Below are positions 28,121-37,136 of a stretch of DNA of 64,000 nucleotides, piece by piece. The DNA is from Streptomyces caniferus (GTDB lineage Bacteria; Actinomycetota; Actinomycetes; Streptomycetales; Streptomycetaceae): the NCBI RefSeq assembly GCF_009811555.1, contig NZ_BLIN01000002.1, positions 1,054,001 through 1,118,000 on the forward strand. Direction: 5' to 3'. Within the stretch, counting starts at the first letter, position 1; the number at the start of each line of letters is the position of its first letter. The notes beneath the pieces were generated by a model that ran no database searches, was not told the DNA's origin, and saw only the letters and a program-made list of their open reading frames with translations. The position numbers were made by a program, and so were the translations under genes.

Positions 28121-28330
28121 ATGGCTGACACAGCGGCGAAAGCGGTGCTCGAAGGCGGACCCGAGGAGCTTCCCGAGCGGATCGTGCCGGTCGACCCTCC
28201 CGGGGCCGAGCTGAAGATCCCGTTCCGGAACGGCTACGAACACTTCCGGGCCACCAGCCGGCAGCAGCACACCGCCGAGGGGGCCCTGCCCGTCTACGAG
28301 TGGTGGGAGCGGACGGAGCTGCCCGGGTAA
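28121..28330 (+). CDS. Small DUF5988-like protein
   Basis: 69 aa from ATG at 28121. An in-frame GTG at 28091 has the better ribosome site (AGGAGGGG), so ten more residues are possible. The sequence LEGGPEELPERIV, KIPFRNGYEHFRATSR and LPVYEWWERTELPG matches a short streptomycete family of unknown function. These proteins are acidic, soluble and cysteine-free. It follows the Uma2 gene by 80 bp on the same strand and may share its transcript. Confidence 0.65.
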   Translation: MADTAAKAVLEGGPEELPERIVPVDPPGAELKIPFRNGYEHFRATSRQQHTAEGALPVYEWWERTELPG

Positions 28331-28403
28331 TCCGGGTGTTCCGCAGGGCGGCGCCGCCCTCGTGGCGCCCCGTGGGCCGTGCGCAGCGCGCGGCGCGCAG
28401 CGC

Positions 28404-29423
28404 TCAGCCGTGGGGGACGAAACTCTGCAACATGTTCTGCTGGGTCCACTCCTGCTCCGGCCAGTTAGCCTCGGGGCCCAGGACGAGTACCGCGAACTGG
28501 CGGCCGTCGGCGACGGTGAAGGCACAGTCGACGACCTTGACCCGCTCATCGAGGCGCTCGCTGTCATAGGCGTAGACCAGTTGGGTGGCATCCGTGCCGG
28601 GACCCGGGTAGCCCAGTGGTTCGAGACTTATTTCCTTGTAGCCGGGGTTGCCCGACAGCCCCCGCGACGCCGTCTCCAACGCCTCGTACGGGGTGGTGTC
28701 CGGTTCCTTGATCTCGAAGATCTGCAGCAGCCGGCGGTCGTCCGGTGCGGTGTAGAACACCCCGGTCCGGCGCTCGCTGCGCTCCCAGGTGCGGGGCACC
28801 GCCAGGGTGAAGCCCTTCTTGTCGTGGACGAGGCGGTAGCCGTCGGGAAGGGCGGTGGAGAGGGGAGTGGCGGTCCTGGTGGCGGCCGTGCCGCCGCTGG
28901 ATTCACCGGTGGGCGAGGCGGTGGCCGTGTCGTCCGAGGCGGAGGCCTTGGTGCGGGCCGCCGGGCGGGCGGCGGGCGGGTCGTCGCCACCGTGGCCCCA
29001 GAGCAGATAGCCGCCGCCGACGGCCGCCGCGATCACGGCCACCGCCGCACCCGCCATCAGGCCCACGCTGCGGTGCCGGACAGCGGGCTCGGTGACGTAC
29101 TCGGGCCCGAAGGCGGGCTCGGGCGCGACGAACCAGTCGGCGGGCGGCGTACGGGGGAAGAACGGCTCGGCGGCAGGCGCCCGGGAGGCAAGCGGATCGG
29201 TGGCGGGCGGATCGGCGGGGCGCGGCTCCGCGGCTAATGGGTCGGCGGCGGATGGTCCGGTGGCAAGCGGCGGGGCGGCGCCCGCCGGAGCACCGCCGCC
29301 CGCCGCCGACGGTGCGAAGGACGGCCGGGGCGGCATCGGGCCCGTATAGGGCGCGGGCGGCGGGGTGCCGTCCTCCCAGCGCTGGGTCTCGTCGTTCCAG
29401 CGGGCCTGGCCTCCACGCGTCAT
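28404..29423 (-). CDS. Single-pass membrane protein with extracellular PsbP/Mog1-like domain
   Basis: 339 aa; ATG at 29423 is 2 bp after the stop of the preceding gene. The N-terminus has a short aromatic motif ARWNDETQRWEDG, then a Pro/Ala-rich cytoplasmic linker with repeated A(D/E)P units (about 20-115) and one membrane helix (about 120-142). After a Thr/Ser/Ala-rich stalk, a C-terminal domain of about 150 residues follows (LPDGYRLVHDKKGFTLAVPRTW, ALETASRGLSGNPGYKEISLEPL, QNMLQSFVPHG). Similar domains occur outside the membrane in actinobacterial sensor proteins. It is the last gene of an operon with two proteins sharing a RHIM-like motif and may be their envelope sensor. Confidence 0.75.
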   Translation of the reverse strand: MTRGGQARWNDETQRWEDGTPPPAPYTGPMPPRPSFAPSAAGGGAPAGAAPPLATGPSAADPLAAEPRPADPPATDPLASRAPAAEPFFPRTPPADWFVAPEPAFGPEYVTEPAVRHRSVGLMAGAAVAVIAAAVGGGYLLWGHGGDDPPAARPAARTKASASDDTATASPTGESSGGTAATRTATPLSTALPDGYRLVHDKKGFTLAVPRTWERSERRTGVFYTAPDDRRLLQIFEIKEPDTTPYEALETASRGLSGNPGYKEISLEPLGYPGPGTDATQLVYAYDSERLDERVKVVDCAFTVADGRQFAVLVLGPEANWPEQEWTQQNMLQSFVPHG

Positions 29424-29425
29424 GG

Positions 29426-29800
29426 TCAGCCTCCCGCCAGGGCCGCGACCGCCTGGCTCACCGCGGCACCGGAGGCCAGCAGGCCCACGACGGCGCCGGC
29501 GTCGGCGAGCGCCGTACGGAGCCGGGCCAGCCGGCCGGGACCCGCCGCACCGCCGTCCGCGATCTCCGCTTCGGTCTCGGCGAGTTCGCTGCTCAGGACC
29601 GTGATCTGCGGGCTCTCCACCGCCCGGGACAGATCGTCGCGCAGGGCTCGGACGGCGCGCAGCAGCTCCTCCGTCGCCGGGTCCCCCGCGGGCACGGCCG
29701 CGCCTTCGTTGTGGGTCACCGTGTTGTGGTCGCCGATGGCGAAGGCACCCCGGACACTGCCGATGTGGATGCCGTTGCCGCGTTCGTCAGCCGTTGCCAC
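29426..29800 (-). CDS. Small helical DUF5955-like protein with N-terminal RHIM-like GDHN motif
   Basis: 124 aa from GTG at 29800, with AAGGGA upstream and 16 bp after the preceding stop. Residues 18-31 read GAFAIGDHNTVTHN. The middle is charged and probably coiled (ATEELLRAVRALRDDLSRAVE, ELAETEAEIA). The C-terminus LRTALADAGAVVGLLASGAAVSQAVAALAGG is a hydrophobic helix pair. This resembles the family called DUF5955, an assignment from memory. The GDHN motif recurs at the C-terminus of the upstream membrane protein (GAVGVGDHNTITHN), so the two proteins probably interact through it. It may act as an adaptor or effector. See findings. Confidence 0.75.
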   Translation of the reverse strand: MATADERGNGIHIGSVRGAFAIGDHNTVTHNEGAAVPAGDPATEELLRAVRALRDDLSRAVESPQITVLSSELAETEAEIADGGAAGPGRLARLRTALADAGAVVGLLASGAAVSQAVAALAGG

Positions 29801-29816
29801 GCTTGGTACTTCCCTT

Positions 29817-31631
29817 CTAATCGGAGCCGCGGTGGGGGGTGTTGTGGGTGATCGTGTTGTGGTCGCCGACGCCGACGGCGCCCTGTGCGGACTCGATGTA
29901 GACGCCGCCCTCGGCCACATGCACCACCCGCTGCTCGAACTCGGCGGTCTGATAGCCCGCCTCGCGCAGCGCCGTGGTCACCCCGGCCACCACCCGCTGC
30001 TGAACGGTCCCCAGATAGCGGGCGACGTCCATGTCCTGGAAGAGCGACGACTCACCGAACGAACCCAGCTCGCGTACGGAGGCACCGGGGCCTTCGGGGA
30101 GCGCCGCGCCGTGTCCCGCGGTGCCCAGCTGCCAGCTCGCCAGCAGGCCGCGCAGCAGCGTGAGGAGGGCATTCACGGCGGAGCGCGGGGTGTGGGACAG
30201 CGCCCACACCGCCTTGCCGAAGCGGTCGTGGCGCCGGAACTGGTGGGCGAGCCGGTCGGCGTCCTGGAAGAGCTGCCGCAGCGGCAACAGCACATGCGGT
30301 GCCACCTCCAGCATCAGCATCCCGCCCTGCGTGTGCACCCGTACGAAGAGCGTGGTGACGATGCCCTCGTCCCAGCCGCCGATACGGATGCGCAGGAAGT
30401 GCCGGCGGGTCTCGCCGCCCTCCTCCACCGCCGCCGCGCGGTGCCCCTCGAACTCCGCCGGTGCGTACGGCGCCGCAGCGCGGGTCGGCAGCCCCTCGGC
30501 CGGCAGGAAGACGCACTCGTCCACCTCCAGCGCGCGCAGCCGGTCGCGCACCGCTGCCGCCCCCGGCGAACCGTGCGGTGACGGCACCCGCAGCGCCGCC
30601 ACCAGCGGGATGATCCGGGCCAGGATGGCGCCGTTGTCCAGCGGTTCGGGCTCGCGGTCCGCCCGGGGGTTCAGCTCCACCGCCAGCGACCAGGTCTTGT
30701 ACGGGTATCCGGCGCCGCAGAACGGGTGGGCGGCCCGGTACATCACCAGCGGCCCGTGCTGCTCGATCCGCACCCGCTCCCGCAGCCGCCGGGAGCGGTG
30801 GCTCTGGGACCGTTCGGCAGGGTCGGACATGACGTCGGGGAAGCGTTCCCTGGACAGTTCGCGCGCCAGCGCACGGGCGAACTGGCCGCGTTGCAGCGCG
30901 ACCATGCCGGCCAGCGCCAGCGGCAGCAGCAGCGCGATCCACACCGGCAGCAGGGTGTTGGCCCCAATGCCGCCCCCGAGTGCGGAGACACCCGTTCCCA
31001 CGCTGAGGGCGCCCTCCGACGACGGGTTGCCGTACGAGTCGTAGCTGTCCGGGGCGCCGCTCGTCAGGGGGTTGAGGGCGTCCGGGAGGGGGAAGAACAT
31101 CCAGTCCACGCTCATGTTGGTCCCGCCGCACGCCACCACCAGCAGCGACAAGCAGTAGAGCGTCAGCGACAGCCGTCCGTACCAGCGCAGCACGAAGGCG
31201 CACAGCACGGCCAGCCAGCGCGGGATCTGTGCCCGGTGGACGGCGCGGCCGAGTGCCATCAGGACGATGGGGAACAGGTAGAGCACCACGAGGCCCGCGG
31301 ACAACGGGATGGCCACGATCCATAACAGCACGATCGCTGCCGCCCAGCTCAGTTCCAGCCGCCGGGCGCGCAACGCATGGGCCAGGACCCGGGCGGCGTC
31401 GATGCCCAGGGAGGGCGCGGCGAACCGCTCCTCATGGACGTACAGCTCGTCGATGACGGTGTCGCGGAAGGTGTCGTCCAGGTAGGTACCGGCGCACAGC
31501 AGCCGAGTGGCTTCGCTGGCGCCCGGCGGGGTCGGGGGGAGCGGTGGGGGCCCGGCGCCCTCCGGCGTCCGGCCCGACCGCCGCGGGCCGTCGGGCTCTC
31601 CTTGCTGCTGGGGCACATCCGTACGAGCCAT
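29817..31631 (-). CDS. Multi-pass membrane protein with C-terminal RHIM-like GDHN motif
   Basis: 604 aa from ATG at 31631, with GGGGGAGG just upstream. A Pro-rich N-terminus (1-40) and a helical segment lead to hydrophobic regions at about 95-127, 139-168 and 225-246. A loop with Gly/Ser-rich sequence (about 170-225) lies between the last two. The remaining 350 residues are soluble and include a long alpha/beta part (HPFCGAGYPYKTWSLAVELN, FLRIRIGGWDEGIVTTLFVRVHTQGG). The last 21 residues contain GAVGVGDHNTITHN. I recognise no enzyme motif. The motif pairing with the next gene suggests a membrane receptor that nucleates a signalling assembly. Confidence 0.75.
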   Translation of the reverse strand: MARTDVPQQQGEPDGPRRSGRTPEGAGPPPLPPTPPGASEATRLLCAGTYLDDTFRDTVIDELYVHEERFAAPSLGIDAARVLAHALRARRLELSWAAAIVLLWIVAIPLSAGLVVLYLFPIVLMALGRAVHRAQIPRWLAVLCAFVLRWYGRLSLTLYCLSLLVVACGGTNMSVDWMFFPLPDALNPLTSGAPDSYDSYGNPSSEGALSVGTGVSALGGGIGANTLLPVWIALLLPLALAGMVALQRGQFARALARELSRERFPDVMSDPAERSQSHRSRRLRERVRIEQHGPLVMYRAAHPFCGAGYPYKTWSLAVELNPRADREPEPLDNGAILARIIPLVAALRVPSPHGSPGAAAVRDRLRALEVDECVFLPAEGLPTRAAAPYAPAEFEGHRAAAVEEGGETRRHFLRIRIGGWDEGIVTTLFVRVHTQGGMLMLEVAPHVLLPLRQLFQDADRLAHQFRRHDRFGKAVWALSHTPRSAVNALLTLLRGLLASWQLGTAGHGAALPEGPGASVRELGSFGESSLFQDMDVARYLGTVQQRVVAGVTTALREAGYQTAEFEQRVVHVAEGGVYIESAQGAVGVGDHNTITHNTPHRGSD

Positions 31632-31804
31632 CGTCCTCCCCCGGAACACCAACTGGCCGCCCCGGTGGCCTGGTTGGCGGGCGAGCTGCCGGTGGCCGGG
31701 CGCGGGGCAGTGCGGAAGCCGCAGCATAAGGGAGCGGAGCACTCCGTGTCAGCGCGATGACGCAAGGTTGCCGCGCGGCCTGCGGGGCGCCTTCCCTGCG
31801 GGGG

Positions 31805-32020
31805 TCAGACGGCCGCGGGGAACTCCCCGCGCTTGAGCGCGCCGACGAATGTCGACCAGCCGCCCGTCGGGAAGACCAGTACGGGGCCGTGCGGGTCCTT
31901 GCTGTCACGGACGGGGACGGCGTCGGGGATACCGGGGGCTATTTCGATGCAGTCGCCGCCGTCGCGGTCGCTGTAGCTGCTCTTGATCCATATGGCTGTG
32001 CTCAGCTGGTGCTTGTTCAT
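31805..32020 (-). CDS. DUF397-domain protein
   Basis: 71 aa. The full DUF397 pattern is present: WIKSSYSDRDGGDCIEIA, VPVRDSKDPHGPVLVFPTGGWSTFVGALKRGEF. These small proteins are widespread in streptomycetes next to XRE regulators and are thought to modulate them; some are called antitoxin-like. Here it follows the XRE gene on the same strand. Unusually, the XRE reading frame runs 116 bp past this start codon instead of stopping at an ATGA junction (see findings). Confidence 0.88.
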   Translation of the reverse strand: MNKHQLSTAIWIKSSYSDRDGGDCIEIAPGIPDAVPVRDSKDPHGPVLVFPTGGWSTFVGALKRGEFPAAV

Positions 32021-32855
32021 GGTCCCCGTACCCTTCCATGAAGTCGCCGATCAGCGCGGCGGATTCGGGGGCTGACAGAGCATCCGCCCGGAGCACATCA
32101 TAGGTCTGGCTGTGGCGGGCGAAGACGGCCGGATCGTCGTGGAAATGGCCCCGGTCCAGCGACTCCGAGTAGACCCACTGCTCCCCCTTCGGCAGGGTGA
32201 TCAGCGTCATCGAGGTCTTGGGCCGGACGATTTCTGGGCGCTGAGCCGGAGCGACCTGGATGCGAATGTTGGGACGCTGCCCCACTGCCAGCAGGTGTGC
32301 ACACTGGCCGCGCATGACGGCCGGGCTTCCCACGAGGTTGCGCAGGCAGCTCTCGTCCAGGACCGCGACGTACAAGGGGCCGCCATCAGCGAGGAAGCGT
32401 CCCTGTCGGCTGAGTCGGGCCCTAACGCGCTCTTCCGCCTTCTCCCTGTTGCCGAGGTCGGAGAACAGCTCCCGTGCGTACTCCTCCGACTGCAACAGTC
32501 CCGGCATGACCTGCGCTTGATACTGACGCAGGCCCACCGTCACCGCATCCATCTCCGCCCGCCGCTCGAACCAGTCCGGATGCTGCACCTCGGGATACCA
32601 GTCGATCCGCCCCCATAACCGCAGCAGCACCCCGCCCGTCTGCAGCAGTTCATCGCACTGCCGGGCGAAGGCTTCCTGCGGTACGCGCGTGCCCGCCTCG
32701 ACGCGGGCCACCTGCGAACGGTCGCACGGGATCTTGTTCGAGAGCTCCTCCTGAGTGAGCCCCGCCGCCTCCCGGAAGTGCCGCAACACCTCCCCGAACA
32801 CGGCGGCATTGGTGGCTGCCGGTCCACTCTCCGCATTGCGTCGTCGTCGGCTCAC
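31905..32855 (-). CDS. XRE-family regulator with DUF5753-type C-terminal domain
   Basis: 316 aa. The helix-turn-helix is at about 20-75 (FGEVLRHFREAAGLTQEELSNKIPCDRSQVARVEAGTRVP). It is followed by the DUF5753/Scr1-like ligand domain (QVMPGLLQSEEYARELFS, VLDESCLRNLVGSPAVMRGQ, MTLITLPKGEQWVYSESLDRG). Such regulators, related to WhiJ, work with DUF397 partners. The family normally ends just after the SAALIGDFMEG helix. Here about 40 extra residues (HSHMDQEQLQRPRRRRLH...) overlap the DUF397 gene in another frame, so the natural end may have been lost by a frameshift near 32025. Confidence 0.85.
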   Translation of the reverse strand: MSRRRRNAESGPAATNAAVFGEVLRHFREAAGLTQEELSNKIPCDRSQVARVEAGTRVPQEAFARQCDELLQTGGVLLRLWGRIDWYPEVQHPDWFERRAEMDAVTVGLRQYQAQVMPGLLQSEEYARELFSDLGNREKAEERVRARLSRQGRFLADGGPLYVAVLDESCLRNLVGSPAVMRGQCAHLLAVGQRPNIRIQVAPAQRPEIVRPKTSMTLITLPKGEQWVYSESLDRGHFHDDPAVFARHSQTYDVLRADALSAPESAALIGDFMEGYGDHEQAPAEHSHMDQEQLQRPRRRRLHRNSPRYPRRRPRP

Positions 32856-32897
32856 CGCATCCCCCTTGGTGCCAGAAGGTGAGTGTCACGCGTCCGA

Positions 32898-32926
32898 CGT
32901 TGCGGCCCGCACTACGGGGCGCAACG
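32898..32926. promoter_or_regulatory. Inverted repeat in XRE divergent promoter region
   Basis: CGTTGCG and CGCAACG arms, with partly complementary CCCG/GGGG inside, lie between the divergent XRE gene and the gene at 33006. This is the expected place for an autoregulatory operator. Confidence 0.4.
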
Positions 32927-33005
32927 CTGAACACACCCAACGTAATGGGTCGTTCGGCCGACCGTGCCGCCTTCTCGCGCAACCAACCTCTGGGAGTCAT
33001 TGAGC

Positions 33006-33359
33006 ATGAGTTACGACCGGGATGCCGTCCCCGCGAACCTGCCGGGGCTGCGCCTGCTGCCGTGGGAGGGAGAAGGCGGGAAGCCCTGCTTCTTGTCGGC
33101 GGACCGGACGGACGGGACCGGAGGCGTGCTGTCCCGGCTGGCCGATGAGATCGAGGCGGAGCAACTGTGCGACGGCGCCGAGGTCCTCAAGGGCGCGGTG
33201 GCCGTACTGGACGACGGCAGGGCGGGGGAACACGCGCTGCGGCGGGCGCTGCGGGCGACCACGCAGGCCTTCGGCAACGTGCTGCGCGTCGCCGACAGCC
33301 GGGGCGCGCGCCTGCCGGTGACGGAGTGCGCGCACGAGGCGGACTTACGCCGGGGGTGA
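33006..33359 (+). CDS. Hypothetical protein divergent from the XRE gene
   Basis: 117 aa from ATG at 33006, with GGGAG about 9 nt upstream. The sequence is soluble, acidic and mostly helical (LSRLADEIEAEQLCDGAEVLKGAVAVLD, EHALRRALRATTQAFGNVLRVADSRG). No family is recognised with confidence. Similar small proteins are commonly found beside XRE/DUF397 pairs, and its divergent position suggests it is the target or partner of that regulator. Confidence 0.6.
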   Translation: MSYDRDAVPANLPGLRLLPWEGEGGKPCFLSADRTDGTGGVLSRLADEIEAEQLCDGAEVLKGAVAVLDDGRAGEHALRRALRATTQAFGNVLRVADSRGARLPVTECAHEADLRRG

Positions 33360-33401
33360 CGGGCCGCCGGGCGGACCGACTGCCCGCCGGGCCCGAACGA
33401 C

Positions 33402-33437
33402 CGAGCCCGCACGGCCGTTGCAGGCCGTGCGGGCTCG
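33402..33437. terminator. Bidirectional terminator downstream of mdh
   Basis: A perfect 15-bp stem (CGAGCCCGCACGGCC / GGCCGTGCGGGCTCG) with a 6-nt loop lies between the convergent gene at 33006-33359 and mdh. Confidence 0.85.
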
Positions 33438-33481
33438 TGGGTGCTGCGGTGCCGCCCGGGTGGGGCGGCCGCGGCGGTGGG

Positions 33482-34945
<1,464 letters not shown>

Positions 34946-36067
34946 CTAGCGGATCGCCTGGGTGGGCCGGGCCGCGGGCCTGGCCGGAACCGGACGGGCG
35001 CAGTTCTTCGCCCCCGCCACGGTCGTCTGGCAGGCCGCGACCTTCGCCGGGTCCCCGGACACCGCGACCATCGGGGTGTAGGCGTCGCCGCCCCGCTCGG
35101 CCTGCGCCGTGGCGCTGTGGCCGCCGGAGCTGATGGTGGCCTGGTCGCCCTGCGCCGCACGGCTGATCCGCGCCCAGGCCGTATGGCACACGGCGCTGTA
35201 GCGGACCTCGATCAGCGAGCGGCCCGACACCCCGCGGGACGGGGTGACCGCATGCGGTCCGCCGCAGCCCATCTTCTCCGGGTCCTTGCCCACGCAGCCG
35301 TCGCCGGTGCAGCCCACTCCGGCGGGCAGCGCCTGCTTCGCGCTCGGTGCGGCCGCGGGCGCGGGCGCGGCGGCCGCCGTCTTCTTCGCCGGGCCGGTGC
35401 CCGGGTTCAGCAGCAGCACGGCGCCGCCGGCCACCAGCAGCGCGCCGACCGCGCCGGCGACGAAGACGGCCGTCCGGCCGCGGCGGGCACGCGGGCCCGC
35501 GGGCGCGGCGGGCGTCGTGGCCGGGGCCGGGGAGCGGTGCGCCGCCACCCGGCCCGCGGGAAAGTCGGCGCTCGACGGGAGGTGCGGGTGCGGGTGTTGC
35601 GGCAACTGTGCCGTCCCGCCCGGCTGCGCGGCCTGCTCGGGCCGGGCGCCCTTGCCCTTGGCGGCCTTTGACGTCTTCCCTGCCTTTGCGGGCTTCGCCT
35701 CCGGCCCGGCCCCGGCCGGCTCCGTATCGAACTCCCCCAGGGCGGCGCGCGCCTGGGCCACGCTGATCGCTTCCATGGTGACGTCCTGCCGCATCTCGGC
35801 CCGGCTCCAGGCCCGTTCGGCCAGCTCCCACAGCGTGGTGAGGTGCGAGGGATGCGCGCCGGTCACCTCGGCGAGCGCGACCACCGCGCGCAGCGGCGGC
35901 AGCAGCCGCCCGTTGAGATAGCGCTCCCAGGACGTCTTGCTGTAGCCCGTACGGTCCGCGACGGTGGCCACACTCAGCCCGCTGCGGTCCACGAGCCTGC
36001 GCAGCTGACCGGTGAACTCCCCTACCTGCGGGTCGAGTTCCTCCGGCAGCGCCTTCCAGCGAGGCAT
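34946..36067 (-). CDS. Membrane-anchored HTH protein with C-terminal DUF2690 domain (paralogue A)
   Basis: 373 aa from ATG at 36067. A cytoplasmic XRE-like helix-turn-helix (about 15-75; LSVATVADRTGYSKTSWERYLNGRLLPP) is followed by a long Lys/Ala/Pro linker and one membrane helix (about 200-225, TAVFVAGAVGALLVAGGAVLLL). The outer part is a DUF2690 domain with CTGDGCVGKDPEKMGCGG, SLIEVRYSAVCHTAWARIS and a second cysteine pair near the end. The layout suggests a one-component sensor that reads an extracytoplasmic signal. It shares the YSKxSWERYLN motif with the next two proteins. Confidence 0.82.
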   Translation of the reverse strand: MPRWKALPEELDPQVGEFTGQLRRLVDRSGLSVATVADRTGYSKTSWERYLNGRLLPPLRAVVALAEVTGAHPSHLTTLWELAERAWSRAEMRQDVTMEAISVAQARAALGEFDTEPAGAGPEAKPAKAGKTSKAAKGKGARPEQAAQPGGTAQLPQHPHPHLPSSADFPAGRVAAHRSPAPATTPAAPAGPRARRGRTAVFVAGAVGALLVAGGAVLLLNPGTGPAKKTAAAAPAPAAAPSAKQALPAGVGCTGDGCVGKDPEKMGCGGPHAVTPSRGVSGRSLIEVRYSAVCHTAWARISRAAQGDQATISSGGHSATAQAERGGDAYTPMVAVSGDPAKVAACQTTVAGAKNCARPVPARPAARPTQAIR

Positions 36068-36251
36068 GGCCTCCCCCTATCCCCCCGCTTACGTGCGACA
36101 GCGCGGCTCCCCCGGCCCGCCCTCCTTGCTCCCCGCGGGGACGCCCCCGGTCAGGGCGGCAGTTCCCCCGCACGGGCGCACGGCGGCATCCGGGCAGAGG
36201 TCACCCACCCGCGCGCCCCGTGGCCCCTGCAGTGTCGCATTTCGACCGGAC

Positions 36252-36281
36252 CTCTTACGACGTCCGTACGTTTTCTGACAA
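36252..36281 (-). promoter_or_regulatory. Candidate sigma70-type promoter for HTH paralogue A
   Basis: On the minus strand TTGTCA (36276-36281) is 18 bp from TAAGAG (36252-36257), in a locally AT-richer spot between the two HTH genes. The 5' leader would be about 180 nt. Confidence 0.3.
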
Positions 36282-36308
36282 GAACAGCCCGCACAACTCC
36301 CTCGGGCC

Positions 36309-37136
36309 CTACCGTGCGAAGCACTCCCCTGCCCCGCCGCCCGCCGGATACAGGCACAGCCGGATGCCCTCGGTCCCGCGGGCCGCCGCCATCGGCGTGA
36401 CGAGATACCCCTCGGCGTCGAACCGGTCCACCACCCGCACCGACCGCGGCCGCGCCCCCGGCACCGACACCTCCAGCCGGTCCCCGACCCGGCCGTTGCG
36501 GAGCCGCCCCCAGGCCGCGCCGCATGCCTTGCCGTAACGGATCTGAACATGCTGCCCGCGGGCGGCAGTTCGCTCCACGGGCGTCTCCACCAGGTCAGGG
36601 AGCTCGCAGTACATCGACTCCGGGTCCTTGCCGTCGCACCCTTTCGCCCGGCAGCCGGTCACCTCGGACGGCGCGGGCCCGGCCCCCTCCTGCCGCCCGC
36701 CCCCGACGGCCCCCTCGCCCGCCCAGAAGGCCAGCGCCACCACGACCGCCACCAGGCCCGCACCGGCACCGGCGGTCATGGCCACGACCCACTGCGGCAG
36801 CCGCGGCGACGGTTGCGGTGACCGCCCCGCCCGAGGGGGCGAGGCCGCCCGCTCACCGCCCGGCCGTCCGCGTCCGCTCCACGCCGCGTCCGCCAGCTCC
36901 CACAGCGCCAGGAGCCGCTCGGGCGGCTCCCCCGCCAGCAGGCACAGCGCCTCGACCGCGCCCCGCGGCGGCAGCTTCTTCGCGTTGAGATAGCGCTCCC
37001 AGGAGGACTTGCTGTACGGCGTCCGCCCGGCGAGCCCGGCCAGGGTGAGCCCCGTACGGCTGCGCAACTCCCGCATCCGCTCGGCCAGCCGGGAGTTCTC
37101 GACCCCGCCCCTCGGCTCGCCGCCGGGCCCGCTCAC
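36309..37136 (-). CDS. Membrane-anchored HTH protein with DUF2690 domain (paralogue B)
   Basis: 275 aa from GTG at 37136; GTG overlaps the upstream stop (GTGA), so it is coupled to paralogue C. An N-terminal HTH (LTLAGLAGRTPYSKSSWERYLNAKKLPP) precedes a Pro-rich linker and a membrane helix (about 117-145, WVVAMTAGAGAGLVAVVVALAFWAG). The outer DUF2690 domain has CRAKGCDGKDPESMYC, VQIRYGKACGAAWGRLRNG and a C-terminal cysteine (GECFAR). It is the smallest of the three related sensors. The extracellular signal is unknown. Confidence 0.82.
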   Translation of the reverse strand: MSGPGGEPRGGVENSRLAERMRELRSRTGLTLAGLAGRTPYSKSSWERYLNAKKLPPRGAVEALCLLAGEPPERLLALWELADAAWSGRGRPGGERAASPPRAGRSPQPSPRLPQWVVAMTAGAGAGLVAVVVALAFWAGEGAVGGGRQEGAGPAPSEVTGCRAKGCDGKDPESMYCELPDLVETPVERTAARGQHVQIRYGKACGAAWGRLRNGRVGDRLEVSVPGARPRSVRVVDRFDAEGYLVTPMAAARGTEGIRLCLYPAGGGAGECFAR

